Shown: positions 44,868 to 57,054, numbered from the stretch's first letter. The stretch: 64,000 nt of DNA from Anisodus tanguticus (GCA_034509755.1 CM067543.1:13144954-13208953), one strand, 5' to 3'. Numbers and translations are program-made. Notes: generated by a model from the letters alone, not told the origin.

Positions 44868-44944
44868 TTTATCCAGCTGAAGTCATATAGTAGCAGTTTT
44901 TGAATGCAAATTTGTCATCGTTAGTACATCACTCACTATATATA
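44868..44944 (+). promoter_or_regulatory. Proximal promoter and TATA box of hevein-like A'
   Basis: TATATATA at 44937-44944. Only about 75 bp of the hevein-like upstream region remain before the pseudogene junction at 44867. If A' is expressed, this short block is all of the family promoter that it retains. Confidence 0.65.
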
Positions 44945-45032
44945 CCACTATGCATGCTTCTATTTCAATTCAAACCATAAGCAGTTACTCATCCAAAGAG
45001 AAGGAAAGAAAGCATAAAAAAAAGGAATAACA

Positions 45033-45281
45033 ATGAAGTTTCATGTGGTTATTGTGATGATTTTGGCCTTGTTGCTAACCACAACAAGTGCACAACAATG
45101 TGGAAGACAAGCTAGAGGGCGTTCCTGTGCCAATGGGCTGTGCTGCAGCCAGTACGGATTTTGTGGCACGACTCGAGATTATTGTGGAGTTGGTTGCCAA
45201 AGCAATTGTCGCCGTTATGCCACTGGCGAAGGTGAAAATGTTAAGGATGATGAACACAAGAATAATGGTGGTCCAAACTAA
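45033..45281 (+). CDS. Hevein-like antimicrobial peptide precursor, copy A'
   Basis: 82 residues, identical to copy A at 3604: signal peptide 1-20, eight-cysteine chitin-binding type 1 core (cysteines 23, 32, 37, 38, 44, 51, 55, 59), aromatic contact positions Tyr41, Phe43 and Tyr50, and a charged tail ending GGPN. I see no nucleotide difference in the coding region, although flanks differ by point changes and larger indels. This means recent duplication, gene conversion or selection. Likely secreted chitin-binding defence peptide. Its upstream region is truncated compared with A, so expression may differ. Confidence 0.9.
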   Translation: MKFHVVIVMILALLLTTTSAQQCGRQARGRSCANGLCCSQYGFCGTTRDYCGVGCQSNCRRYATGEGENVKDDEHKNNGGPN

Positions 45282-45876
45282 TGGTATTAGAGCATTGTAC
45301 TCCTAGACGTTGTCTGTTATGGTTTAAAGCTATGAAAAGAATAAGGTATAACATGTGGTGTTGTATTTTTAAAATAAGTTGTAAAATTAGAATAAAGTGA
45401 GAACACGTTATGTGAGTTTCACGACAATAAGATTAGTGTCATGTTTTCAACACTATATATGTAATAGTTATCTTGTTTTTTCTGGGGTTTTCTAAGTGAT
45501 ATTTATTAATGTTGGTTAAATAACACTGAAACTGTCTAATAAGTCTTCGAGGAATTTCGGTACCTTAATATCGATATAGTTATACTCACCATTCAACAAA
45601 CTTCATGCATTTCATTTATTGTCTCTCGTTTTCCTGATGATTTCATATAGTTTAAACACAAATAGGAATACCTACGAAATGTTTGGTTAAAAGTAAAAAG
45701 CTATCGTGCTTGTTCTGTTTTGTTGATTATTTGTAGGTCAATCGCTTGCGTGATCTGATATTGGGAACAAACAACATTTTTATTGGGGTAAACAAAGTCA
45801 TAAAATTTTCTTCATTGCTTTCTTCCTTTTCAAGGACTTGGGATTGGGGACAAGTATATAAAGATGTAGAGAACTA

Positions 45877-46110
45877 TTCTCTCTCCGTTTACTTTTACTT
45901 GTCCATTATATTAAAATTAATTTTTTACTTTACTTATTACATTTAGCATATTAAGAGAAGAAAATTTCTTTTTTCTTGTTTTAATCATAGTATTAATTAC
46001 TCATTTCAAAACAATTAACATGAGTATCATGATAAATTATGCACTTCATTTATTGTTTCTTAAGGAGTGTGTAAAGTCAAAAATGTACAAGTAAAAATGA
46101 ACTTAGGGAG
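45877..46110. mobile_element. Stowaway-like MITE
   Basis: 234 bp with ends CTCTCTCCGTTTACTTTTAC and, inverted, CTCCCTAAGTTCATTTTTAC, flanked by TA. In unit 1 the left part is deleted (junction near 4717) and the 706-bp solo LTR sits inside what remains, with the right end at 5589-5623. Confidence 0.6.
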
Positions 46111-46660
46111 TAAATACAACAAAAGAATTAGACGATAATAACTTCGTTTGATTCGAGTGAAACAGAAGAGAACAGAAGAGAACCTTGGTTTGTCGTTGTT
46201 GGCTTCATGGGTGAAATTTCTTATCAAAGTACATACAATATGGACTTAAAAACATGGCTCTATTAAGTAACAAGTTTGGGCAAGGTGAGCTAGGGCGTAA
46301 AAATCTCAGAGTAAACTCAACTTGTCCTAGGCAAGTTTTCTTTTATGTCCGACATTTTGAGAATTGAGTTGATTAAGACATGAGTTTAAACCAGTAAAAC
46401 ATTTTAATTTTCATTTAGGGTGTATTTAAGAAATTAAAGTGAAATTATTAGATTGTGTAATTACTAGAGTAGTGATTGCATGATAATTATAAAGGCATGT
46501 TTATCTATGTGATGAAATAATCAAACATAGATTTACATGAAAAGTATAAAATATTCAATTTCTGGACACACTACTCTCTTTTTCAATATCTTCATGATGT
46601 AAGGTTTCCTAAATAATCACCATTAAAATAAGGGTTAGTTTATATAAGTGTTACTAGTAT
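46111..46660. other. Non-coding, collinear with 5623-6178
   Basis: No gene. Small differences from unit 1 include a GAGAACAGAA duplication near 46170 and loss of about 27 bases near 46510. It joins the copia relic at 46650-46660, where about 320 bp found in unit 1 are missing. Confidence 0.6.
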
Positions 46661-48075
46661 AGCGGGATCACCGCTATCATAGATGCCATAATCTAGGATT
46701 TTCTTGAGATACTTTAGTACTCTTCTTATAGCATGTCAATGATGCTCACTCGGGTTGCAAATATATCTACTCAACTTACGCACTACATACGCAATGTCGG
46801 GTCTCGTACTAGTCATAGCATCAAACACTCAATCAACTTAGCATACTCAAGTTGAGAAATTGGCCTTTCGTCATTTATTTCTAATTTAATACATGGGTCA
46901 TACGGTGTAGAAACAGGATTACAATCAAAATGATTGAATTTCTTTCACACTTTCTCAGTATAATGGGATTGTGTTAAGGAAAATCCCCCACCATTTCTAA
47001 TAATTCTTATATCAAGAATGACATCCGCTTCTCCCATGTCTTTCATGGAAAATTGAGCGGATATGAATCTTTTGGTGATCTCGACTTGTTCTATGTCGGT
47101 CATGAAGATCAACATATCATCCACCACATGCAAGAAAATGAAAATTCCTTTTTCTTTTTTAAATTTTGAGTAAACGCACTTATCTGATTCATTGATTTTA
47201 AAGTTATCAGATAAAATTACTTCATCAAATTTTTGATGCCATTGCTTAGGGGCTTTGTTTTAGCCCATACAATGATTGTACAAGTTTGCAAACTCTCTTC
47301 TCTTTTCCTTTAACAACAAATCCCTCAGATCGTCTCATATAGACTTCCTCTTCCAGTTCACCATTTATATGCACTATTTTGACTCATTTGGTGAATTACT
47401 AGATTTTAAATGGAGGCTAGTGCAATAAGAAATCTTATCCTAGATATTCTAGCCACGGGAGCATAAGTATCAAAGTAGTCAAAATCATACTTTTGGGTAA
47501 AAACCCTAACTACAAAGCGGACCTCGTATTTATCCACGGTGCCGTCTACTTTAACTTCTTCTTGAACAATCATTTACCTTCTATGAATTTGAAATCGGGT
47601 GGAGGGTCTATTAGGATCCAAGTATTATTTTTCATAATGAATTCTATCTCATCTTGGATAGCCTCATTCCATAACGGTGCATTCAGATATTGTAATTGCA
47701 TGGCCTCGCTAAAAGTAGTGGGATCATTTTCCATATTATACCAATAAGGAATTTCATTTTCAATTTTATTAGTTTAACCTTCTACTAAATAGATGTAAAT
47801 TTCATTTTCATATGTATTTTCTTTTCTAATTCTCTTACTCCTTCTTACTTCAACAGTGTCATCTTGATTTCCATTATCTTGACAGAGTGATAGTTTTAAA
47901 GTAGAAGAATTTGGATCACTTGAAACAATATCTTTTGACCTAAGAATGGATAAAAAGCGAGTTTCATCGAAAATTGCATCTCTTGATTCAAGAACGGTAT
48001 TAATCGAATATGAATCATTTGGTTCAATGACCAAAAATTTATAGGCTTTGCTATTTTCAGCATACCCTATATAGA
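46660..48075 (-). pseudogene. Ty1/copia RT relic (unit 2 copy)
   Basis: Direct copy of 6497-7895. The best ORF (47133-46945) has VVDDMLIFMTDIEQVEITKR and FSMKDMGEADVILDIR, the catalytic region in decayed form. 48094-47774 carries the linker before RT. It stops at 48075 within TATAGATG, where it joins the hevein-like B' upstream region. The integrase portion seen at 8676-8260 is missing here. Confidence 0.7.
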
Positions 48076-48394
48076 TGAAACAAAACGTCATCAAGATTTA
48101 AATGTCTAACTACCGATTGACAGAAAAATGCATATTAGTATTTCATAACATTTACTCTCTTTTTATCTCTTCCCTTAGATTAATGAACCTTAAAGAAGCA
48201 GAATATAGAATATAATCTCTTTTGCTATTTTTCCAATTTACCATTTTATTTTATTGAATACTAGCTACTACATAAACATGAGAACAATAAGAGAGTATAT
48301 TCTTCTTAAAATACTAGACAAAGTGGTTCCATGCTGACACGAGATGTGAGGAAAAGCTTGGCATTTGGAACTTTGTGCATTAATAGGAAGTCAT

Positions 48395-48497
48395 ATAAGC
48401 AGCTATTATTGAACTTACATCCATCCAACTGAAGTCGTATAGCTAGCTATTTTTGAATGCAAATTTGTCATCGTTAGAACATCAGTCACTATAAATA
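48395..48497 (+). promoter_or_regulatory. Proximal promoter and TATA box of hevein-like B'
   Basis: TATAAATA at 48490-48497, with TGAATGCAAATTTGTCATCG upstream at 48454-48473. Spacing to the ATG is the same as in copy B. Confidence 0.65.
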
Positions 48498-48597
48498 CCA
48501 CTATGCATGCTTCTATTTCAATTCAAACCACCATAAGCAATTACTCATCCGAACAAAACATAACCAAGAAGGAAAGAAGCATAAAAAGAAGGAAACA

Positions 48598-48837
48598 ATG
48601 AAGTTTCATGTGGTTATTGTAATGATTATGGCCTTGTTGCTAACCACGGCAAGTGCACAACAATGTGGAAGACAAGCTAGAGGGCGTTCCTGTGCCAATG
48701 GGCTGTGCTGCAGCCAGTACGGGTTCTGTGGCACGACTCGGGCTTACTGCGGAGTTGGTTGCCAGAGCAATTGCCACCGTTATGCCACCAATACCACTGG
48801 CGATGATGAACACAAGAATGATGGTGGTCCCAATTAA
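48598..48837 (+). CDS. Hevein-like antimicrobial peptide precursor, copy B'
   Basis: 79 residues, differing from copy B at only two positions: Met for Leu at 11 in the signal peptide and Ser for Arg at 57 between the last two cysteines. All eight cysteines and the Ser39/Tyr41/Phe43/Tyr50 contact set are intact. The tail again has the Asn65-Thr-Thr N-glycosylation sequon and ends GGPN. Intronless, with signal-peptide cleavage expected after ASA. As in copy B, a family 3 copia element starts about 290 bases downstream, so the pair duplicated together with that insertion. Predicted extracellular chitin-binding peptide. Confidence 0.9.
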   Translation: MKFHVVIVMIMALLLTTASAQQCGRQARGRSCANGLCCSQYGFCGTTRAYCGVGCQSNCHRYATNTTGDDEHKNDGGPN

Positions 48838-49499
48838 TGAACGTATGGTACTTCTATATATGATGAGCCTTGTAATCCTAGGCGTTATGTGTTATGGTTT
48901 AAGGCTCTAAAAATAATAAGGTACAACATTTGGTGTTGTGTTTAAAATAAGTTGTAGTTTTATAATAAAGTGAGAGCACATTTTGTGAGTTTCGCGATGA
49001 TAGGATTAATGTCTTGTCTTGAACAATATATATGTAATAGTTGTCGTTTTTCTCGGGTTTTCTGTGTGATATTTATAAATTATTAATGTTTGTTAAACAA
49101 TACTGAAAATGTCCGCCAAGTATTGGAGCTGATAGAGAATACGTAAATATTCTCCAAATATTATGTATTTATTATTTTAGTGTAATTATGTAAAATAGAT
49201 ATCCTCATATGATTAAGATTACAATTGTAAACACCTATATATATTGTATTAATGAGAAGAATTCATACAAGGAGAATTACACTATTCTACATGGTATCAA
49301 GAGACAAACCCTAAACACCCTCCCTACTACTATTATTTTCGCCGCCCCCTCTCTCCTTACATCCGGCACCAGCAAACCCTTCCCCCCTAACCCTAATTTT
49401 TTTCTTAAAACCACCAAAAACAGCCACCTCATGGCTACTCCCTAGGGTTCCTCCTCCAACCCCGATGTCGCACATCCTCCTCCTCCCCCATCATCTCCT

Positions 49500-50422
49500 A
49501 ACTCCTTTCATCCGGCCTTCACCATAACAAATATCAAGAACTTTATCCCTTTGGTTCTTGATCATGAGAATAGACAATACTCATCGTGGGTTGAAATATT
49601 TCAAATACATGCTTGTGCATACAATGTCCTTGATCACATCGATGTCACCACACCTCATCCACCCGACGTCGACAATCCGACGTAGAAGCAACTAGATGCA
49701 ATTGTTAAACAATGGATATATAGCACCATATCCGAGGATTTGCTTCATACTAATATGGATACAGGTGCCACTTCTCACCTCACTCGCGACTCTGGTAATC
49801 TCCTCAACTATTTAATTTGACGAATCATCAATTTATTTAGGTCGGCAATGGCAATCGCATTCCAATTAATGGCTATGGCACCACTCAAACACCACCACCT
49901 CACCCTCCATTCACCCTAAAAAATGTCTTATATGCTCCTAACATCATTAAAAACTTAATCTCTGTTAGGAAATTTGCTAGTGATAATTTCGTATCTATTG
50001 AGTTTGACCCTTTTGATTTTTTTGTGAAGGACCTACATACGGGGACAACTCTTACGAGATGCAATAGTGTGGGGGATCTACTTCCTTTCTCATTCAATTT
50101 CGCTGGAAGTGTCAATCCACCAACCTCTCTAGCTGCAATCTCTTCTACAACCTGGCACAGTAGACTCGGACACCCAAGAGCACCAATTTTTAATTTTCTT
50201 AGGAATCAGAATTTCATTCAATGTAATAAAGGGAAATTCGCCCATGCTTGGTACTCTTGTCCTTTAGGGAAACATGTTAGACTCCCTTTTCAATCTTCAT
50301 TGAGTGTTACATTTTCTCCTTTTGATAATATTCATACAGATTTATGGACATCTCTCATTACTAGCAAACAGAGTCACAAATATTATTTGGTGTTTTTGGA
50401 TGATTTCTCTCATTTTCTTTGA
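49500..50422 (+). pseudogene. Gag remnant, protease and GAG-pre-integrase of family 3 copia
   Basis: Gag start SFHPAFTITNIKNFIP near 49503-49550, continuing to WIYSTISEDLLHT. This is fused at ATGGATAC to protease DTGATSHLTRDSGN (near 49757), skipping the rest of gag. Then GAG-pre-integrase with TWHSRLGHPRAP and an intact His-Cys set (CNKGKFAHAWYSC). Frame breaks occur near 49800 and at a TGA following FSHFL. Confidence 0.75.
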
Positions 50423-50581
50423 GTCTATCCTCTAAACTATAAGTCCCAAGTTTACACATTTTTTCTTGAATTTGAAGCATATGTTAACACCCAATTTGAG
50501 AAGACCATCAAAACGTTTCAATGTGATAACGACCGTGAGTTTGACAACGACCCCTTTCATAACTTTTGTGCAAACCACAGC

Positions 50582-51814
50582 ATGGTGTTACGATTCTCTT
50601 GCCCACATACCTCACCTCAAAATGGTAAAGCCGAAGGAATCCTGCACACGATAAACAATAAGATCCGCACTATGCTCTTTCATGCTTCCATCCCCCCTTC
50701 ATTTTGGGTTTACGCACTACACATGGCAACTTACCTCCTTAATATATTACCAACACAAACTCATCAAAATAAAACTCCAACTGAAATTCTCTTCCGTCGG
50801 ATCCCCTCTTATGATCACCTTCGGATTTTTGGTTGTCTATGCTACCCGAATCTCGCCTCCACGGCTCCTCACAAATTGGCACCTAGGACTACTCCTTGCA
50901 TTTTCTTAGGTATCCTGTCAAATCATAGGGGGTACTTATGCTACGATATGTCCACAAATAAGATCCTAGTCTCTCGCCATGTCACATTCCAGGAGACCAT
51001 ATTCCCATTTGCAAACGTCCAAAAATTTCATGTCACTGATTACAACTTCATTAATGATCCGGACACTTCACCTCTCATTAGAAACGCAGTACATAGTGCT
51101 AGTATTTCAGTTCAAAATTCACCATCCCTGCCAGATATCCCGCCACCACCCCACGACCCATCGACCACCCCCATCCCGTCGACCACCCACCTACCCACTG
51201 CTCTCATCATAGCCCCACTGTTCCCGAATCTCGTGACATCACTACTTGAATCTTGTGATGTCAACCCCGCAGCCCACGTCAACCACCCCCAGCCCCCGAC
51301 AACCCTACTACCCAGCCTAACCCCACTGTTGGCGATTCTCGTCACCCAACCAGTATTGACCCAAACCAACTACATGGAAACCCATGCCCAGCATAGGATT
51401 TTCAGACTGAAAGTCCACTTTAACGTATCCACTAAGATTATCTCACCTCTACCTAAAAACCCACAATTAGCCAAGCTTGACCCAAATTGGAATGCGGCCT
51501 TGCGTAAGGAATTTGATTGCGCTCACTACACAACACACGTGGGATCTTGTCCCGAAACAGAGGGGGTGAATGTAATTCATTGCATGTGGCTTTATCGTCA
51601 CAAATTCAGAGATAATAGTGAGCTTGAACGCCATAAGGTGAGACTTATGGAAAATGGAACAGGGCAAAAAGAGGGAGTTGATTGTGGTGAGACCTTCAGT
51701 ACAGTAGTCAAAACAGCCACCATTCACACTATTTTGAGCATTGCTATGAGCAAGAATTGGCTGATTCATCATCTTGATATGAAAAATACATTCTTACATG
51801 GGGATTTGAAATAA
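50582..51814 (+). pseudogene. Integrase C-part and RT start of family 3 copia
   Basis: 410-codon open stretch. The integrase catalytic end FSCPHTSPQNGKAE is followed by the conserved PSYDHLRIFGCLCYPN and FQETIFPF segments and a Pro/Thr-rich linker. RT then begins at LDPNWNAALRKEFD and runs to LDMKNTFLHGDLK, where a TAA replaces the next codon. The second integrase Asp (QCDNDREFD) lies upstream in another frame (about 50520). It is the longest intact open frame in the window but belongs to a dead element. Confidence 0.8.
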
Positions 51815-52960
51815 GCCGTATATATGCATCAACCACATGGCTTTGTACATCCTTCGGCTCCTCAGTATGTGTGCCAGCTTCGAAAGTCAGTTTATGGATT
51901 GAAACAAGCCCCCAGGGCTTGATATGACCGCTTTGCCACTTACATCTTGCATATTGCGTTCATGTGCAGCAAAAGTGATAACTCACTTTTTTATTTTTCA
52001 TTGAGGTTATGGAACTGCATATCTTTTGCTCTATGTGGATGACATTATCCTGACAAATTACCTCAGATGTGCTGAAAAATGAGATCATTACCATGCTTAA
52101 ATTCGAATTTTCCATGACAAACTTGGGTAAGTTAAATTATTTCTTGGGGATTTCTGTCACTAGATCCGAAAATGCCATGTTCCTGTGTCAGTGTAAGTAT
52201 GCCGAAGAGATTGTTTATAGGGTTAAAATGACTAACTGCAAGATCATGCCCACTCTAGTCGACTCCAAATTAAAGCTTAGCGCGGATGACAGAGATCCAG
52301 TGATTGATCCTTCTCTTTATAGGAGTCTTGCTGGTGCGCTTCGGTATCTTACTTTCACTAGGCCCGATATTGCCTACGATGTTCAGCAGGTGTGTCTGTT
52401 CATGCATGCTCCCAGGGAGCCTCACTTCACATCTCTTAAATGTATCATCCATTACGTTAAGGGTACTATTGAATATGGATTACATCTTTATCCATCTGCG
52501 CTGACCAGGTTGATATCATATAGGAACGCCGATTGGGGCGGCTGTCCAGACACATGTCGATCTACTTCCAACTATTGTGTATTTTTGGGAGATAACCTCA
52601 TCTCGTGGTTTGCTAAACGATAAGCCACGCTCTCCCGTTCGAGTGAAGAAGCAGAATATATAGGCGTTGCGAACGTTGTTACCGAGATTTGTTGGCTCAG
52701 AAACATCCTTCTAGAGCTCCATTGTCCCTTACGTAGGGCATCTATTGTCTACTATGATAACATATCTGATGTCTACTTGTCTCATAATCTGGTTCAGCAT
52801 CAGCGAACCAAACATATTGAGATGGATATTCATTTTGTTCTTGAGAAGGTTGACATGGCCATGTTCGGGTTTTACATGTTCCTTCTTCATATCAGTACGC
52901 ATATATATTTACTTAGGGACTTCCTCGGCAGTTGTTCCTCGACTTCAAATCCAGTCTGAG
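51815..52960 (+). pseudogene. RT and RNase H of family 3 copia
   Basis: Fragments in shifting frames: QPHGFVHPSAPQYVC, VYGLKQAPRA then TGA, LLYVDDIILT with a break directly after. Then 52069-52623 with NLGKLNYFLGISVTR, TFTRPDIAYDVQQV and the RNase H motif NADWGGCPDTCRST. A stop at AKR and further shifts follow before QRTKHIEMDIHFVLEK near 52805. Confidence 0.8.
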
Positions 52961-53147
52961 CGTCCGGCCTCCTCCCGCTCCGACTGCGAGGGTGTGATAG
53001 AGAATACGTAAATATTCTGTAATTATTATTTTAGTGTAATTATGTAAAGTAGATATTCTCATACGATTAGCATTACAATTGTACAAACCTATATATATAT
53101 TGTATTAGTGAGAAAACTCCAGACAAAGAGAATTACACTATTCTACA

Positions 53148-53806
53148 GGAGTTGCTCTTATATTTGATATCGACGAGGAATTTCGGTACCTTAATATCCA
53201 TATTCTAAGAGCCACCATTCTACTTAGTTTTTTCCGGACTCCATTATCATATGATCACCAACTTCATGCATGTTTATGTTATTTCATTCACCTTCTTTTT
53301 CTCTCTTTTTTCCTTACTATTTCTACAGTATCGACGTAATAGGAATACTTTAAAAGTGTTTGGTTAAAAGTAAGACACCGTGCTTGTCTTGTTGATTATT
53401 TGCCACACTTTATATTGTACGGGCAACAGTTTGAAAGGACACCTACATGACTATAATAGGGAGTACAACAAAAACTACGACGTCACGTATTTTAAAGCTT
53501 ACCCTAGCTCTAATGTGATCTACATGACATAGTAACTTTACTGGTGGAGAACAACAGAGAAACCAATTAATTAAAAAGTTCTAGCAAACTTGAGGGGATA
53601 TCGGAGAAGCTTAGATAGAAACTTTTTTAGTAACATGAAGTCAAACCTGCAGCTATATGGTTGAACTTAAACTTTGTCACAATGAAGACACATGGCTAGC
53701 AACTCTTGAATTTAAATTTGTTACATTCACAAATTAAAGTTACTATGTCATGGTGTAACTCAAATAACAAATCAAAGTTACTATGTCATGGTATAAAGGG
53801 GCTTGA
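53148..53806. other. 3' flank of B' and relic hevein-like promoter
   Basis: 53148-53420 is homologous to the common hevein 3' flank (GGAATTTCGGTACCTTAATAT and ACTTCATGCATG). 53620-53800 recalls the family promoter: AACATGAAGTCA, GCTATATGGTTGAACTTAAA, GGCTAGCAACTCTTGAATTT, AAATTTGTTACATTC, then TATAAAGG at about 53794. It is followed at 53807 by unrelated repeat DNA. This stretch is deleted from unit 1. Confidence 0.45.
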
Positions 53807-54703
53807 GTCTCGCTTAATAGTTCTTACACAAATTATATATCAAATTCCTTAATTAATATCGTTGATCCTCATAATTCTTTTATAAATGAATTATGCTTAA
53901 TAATTTTTTTCATCTATAGAAATTAAAAAATTGAGAGTGACTCAAATAACAAGGAGTAGTAATGCATATTACTATTTGACAATAATGTGAGGGTGAATAT
54001 CACTTAACATTTCTTTTAAGAATATATAGCCAGATTTTAAATATTTACTTGTTATTGGTCTTCATGTTTTTTCCTATGTCTCAAAATTATTATATTTTAT
54101 TATTTCGCTATTTAAAAGTTATTTTATTTTATTCATGAAGGAGTGATGTTTTAATTTATGATACTAATAAAGTTTATTACTTATTTCTTTTAGAAAGATA
54201 AATTGCTTAGCATGATAGTAATATATTTTAAGAAATTGTGATTCATTTATTGTTTGAAAGTTAAGTGGAAGAAATAATCCCTTGATTATTTCATTAATTG
54301 AAAGGCTATATATACAAGTTACATATTTCCATAATAGGAGAATCATATTCCTATTCTACTCCTAAAACCTTATTCTACTTGGATCCTAACTATACAATTA
54401 TGGTAAGTGTATAATACTAATTACACCACAACACCTTACCTAATCTATCTTATACATACACGGTAATATACAATCTATATACGGTAATATATATACACGA
54501 AAACCGAGAGTAATATAAGATAGAATAATTTCCCTTAGGGATTCCTTTCATTATTCACAATATATATAGTTGTACAAAGGTTGATTCCTAATACAATACG
54601 AATCCTAACTTACCTTACAAAGGTTGATTCCTAATACAATTAGAATCCTAAGTTACCTTAAATATACATCTATCATAATTACAAAATATACGGAGAATAT
54701 TCG

Positions 54704-56425
54704 CTAATACTCCCCCTCAGACGGAGCGGGAGGAGGCCGAACGCTAAGGCTGGAACGGAAGTCGGTGAAGAGTTGTCGCGGTAGTCCCTTTGTGAAGATG
54801 TCTGCATATTGATAAGAGGAAGACACATGTAATATTTTGACCTGACCACGGGCAACCTTCTCTAGCACAAAGTGGATATCCATCTCAATATGCTTAGTCC
54901 GCTGATGTTGGACCGGATTATAAGACATATAGATGGCAGATATGTTGTCACAATAGACTATACACGCCTTGCGGAGTGGATACTGGAGCTCCAAAAGAGG
55001 ATTTCGGAGCCAACAGATCTCAACAACTACATTAGCAACACCGCGATATTCTGCTTCAGCACTCGAACGGGATAGCGTGGCCTGCCGCTTGGCGGACCAT
55101 GAGATAAGATTATCCCCAAGAAATACACAGTACCCTGAGGTGGAGCGACGTGTATCGGGGCATCCTGCCCAATCTGCATCCGTGTAGGCAAGTAGCTTGG
55201 TTGGGGTAGAGGGGTATAGATGTAATCCAAAGTCTAGTGTGCCCTTAACATATCTGATAATACATTTGAGGGCGGCAAAATGGGACTCTCGGGGGTCGTG
55301 CATAAACAGACACACCTGCTGAACGGCATAGACAATATCAGTCCTAGTGAATGCAAGATACTGAAGAGCACCTGCTAGACGTCGATATAGAGTGGGATCA
55401 GAAACTGGTGCACCGTCATTGACACTAAGCTTGGATTTTGAGTCCACTAGAGTTGGCATAATCTTACAATTTGCCATCTTGGCCCTGTACACTATCTGTT
55501 CTGCATACTTACGCTGACACAGGAATATAGTGGCTACAGATCTGGTCACCGTTATACCCAAAAAATAACTCAGCTTGCCCAAGTCAGTCATAGCAAATTC
55601 AGTTTTGAGTAGAGCAATGATTTCATTCTTCAAACCGTCAGATGAGGCAGTAAGAACAATGTCATCGACATATAATAACAAATATGCAGTGCTGCTACCT
55701 CGGTGAAACGTGAAGAGAGAGTTATCATACCTGCTACATATAAAACCAATCTGCAGAAGATACCTGGAAAAACGATCATACCAAGCGCGGGGTGCCTATT
55801 TCAATCCATACAATGACTTCCTGAGATGACATACAAACTGCGGAACTGCCGGATGAACAAAGCCAGAAGGCTGATGCATGTATACAGTTTCTTTCAAATC
55901 CCCATGAAGAAATACATTCTTGACATCAAGTTGATAAATCGGCCAATGCATGCCCTTAGCAATACTGAGAATAGTCCGAATAGTGGCCGGTTTAACAACT
56001 AGACTGAATGTCTCACCACAATCAATACCCTCCTGTTGATTAGTGTCATTGGCAACTAGTCTTGCCTTATACCTCTCTAAGTCACCACTGTCTCTGAACT
56101 TGTGACGAAATAGCCATACACACCATATAACATTCACACCGTCTGGTCTAGGGACCAAATCCCAAGTGTTCTGCTTGGTTAAAGCGTTAAATTCCTCACA
56201 CATGGCCGCATTCCAATTAGGGTCCAGTTTTGCTAGTTTTGGATTTTTTGGAATGGGTGATAAGGTTTGTGTGGAGAGATTGAAGTGAACCTTGGGTTTG
56301 AAGATCCTGTGTTGTGAACGAGTCTCCATGCGATGAGAGGGTAGTAGTGGAAGGTCAGGGCTGGGCAGTTGCAGGTACACTGGTTCTGGACCAGTGGGCT
56401 GCTTTCTAGACTGGGTGACTGGCAA
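54704..56425 (-). pseudogene. Reverse transcriptase and RNase H of copia family 2
   Basis: 56425-55796: LDPNWNAAMCEEFNALTKQN, WLFRHKFRDSGDLERYKARL, LDVKNVFLHGDLKETVYMHQ, LRKSLYGLK, then a stop in place of the next Gln. After about 115 bases 55681-54704 (325 codons) has the catalytic MLLYVDDIVLTASS. RNase H motifs are TDADWAGCPDTRRSTSGYC, SRSSAEAEYRGVAN and YCDNISAIYMS. It ends with ADIFTKGLPRQLF at the LTR. The main catalytic residues appear intact; the stop and lost start region prevent a single protein. Confidence 0.85.
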
Positions 56426-57054
56426 GCTGCTTGGGGTGTAGGAGACACGACTGGGTGCAGCATGGGTGGTGTCGGGGTGGTGGACCGAGAGCAGGGATCT
56501 ATTGGGGTGGTGCCGGACAGTGTTGGGACTGTTGAAGCAGTGGATTGATGTTGGTACTGTCGGAACAGTGGACTCGGTTCATCGAGAAAAATATAATCGG
56601 TGGTTTGAAATTTTTGGAGATTTGAAAAATGAAAGGTTGTCTCGTCAAAGGTGACGTGACGGGAGATGATGATTTTGCGAGTAGCAATGTCATAGCACAG
56701 GTAGCCCTGATGATTAGGAGGTAGACCAACGAAGACACAGGGCAGAGTACGAGGGGCAAGTTTGTGAGGTGCAGTGGAGGCTACGTTAGGGTAGCATAAG
56801 CATCCAAAAATACATAGGTGATCATATGATAGTAGCCTACGGTATAAGATTTTGGTAGGGGTCTTATTTTGGAGAGTGCTAGTTGGTAAAATATTAAGGA
56901 CGGATTCTACCATTTTAACAGCATAGACCCAAAAAGGCGGTGGTAGACATGCATGAAACATAAGGATGCGAACCATGTTATTGATGGTACATATAATTCG
57001 TTCAACCTTTCTGTTTTGGGAGGAAGTATAGGGACAAGAAAAACAGAATATCAT
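56233..57054 (-). pseudogene. Integrase C-part of copia family 2
   Basis: Starts MIFCFSCPYTSSQNRKVERI, the region of the catalytic Glu, where the usual NGK is NRK. It continues through LSYDHLCIFGCLCYPNVAST and HVTFDETTFHF into a Thr/Ser/Pro linker. The second Asp (QCDNERDF) lies upstream near 57105 in a different frame. Frame shifts into the RT ORF near 56300. Confidence 0.75.

Larger units (their letters stand above)
49130..53147 (+). mobile_element. Ty1/copia family 3 element with both LTRs (unit 2)
   Basis: 5' LTR 49130-49291 and 3' LTR 52995-53147, both starting TGATAGAGAATACGTAAATA and ending TTCTACA. Primer site TGGTATCAAGAGAC at 49292. Target duplication GGAGC (49125-49129)/GGAGT (53148-53152), one mismatch. 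The right flank (TTATATTTGATATCGACGAGG) continues the hevein-like 3' flank as found after copy A near 4120. The insertion is therefore confirmed by an uninterrupted paralogue. Most of gag is deleted. The longest open part is integrase plus RT start (410 codons). About 155-bp LTRs suggest an Ale-like lineage (inference). Confidence 0.9.

Noticed and set aside
50582..51814. A cellular 410-residue protein gene
   Set aside because: The sequence is clearly copia integrase plus RT start, sits between two matching LTRs, and is truncated at both ends by frame breaks.
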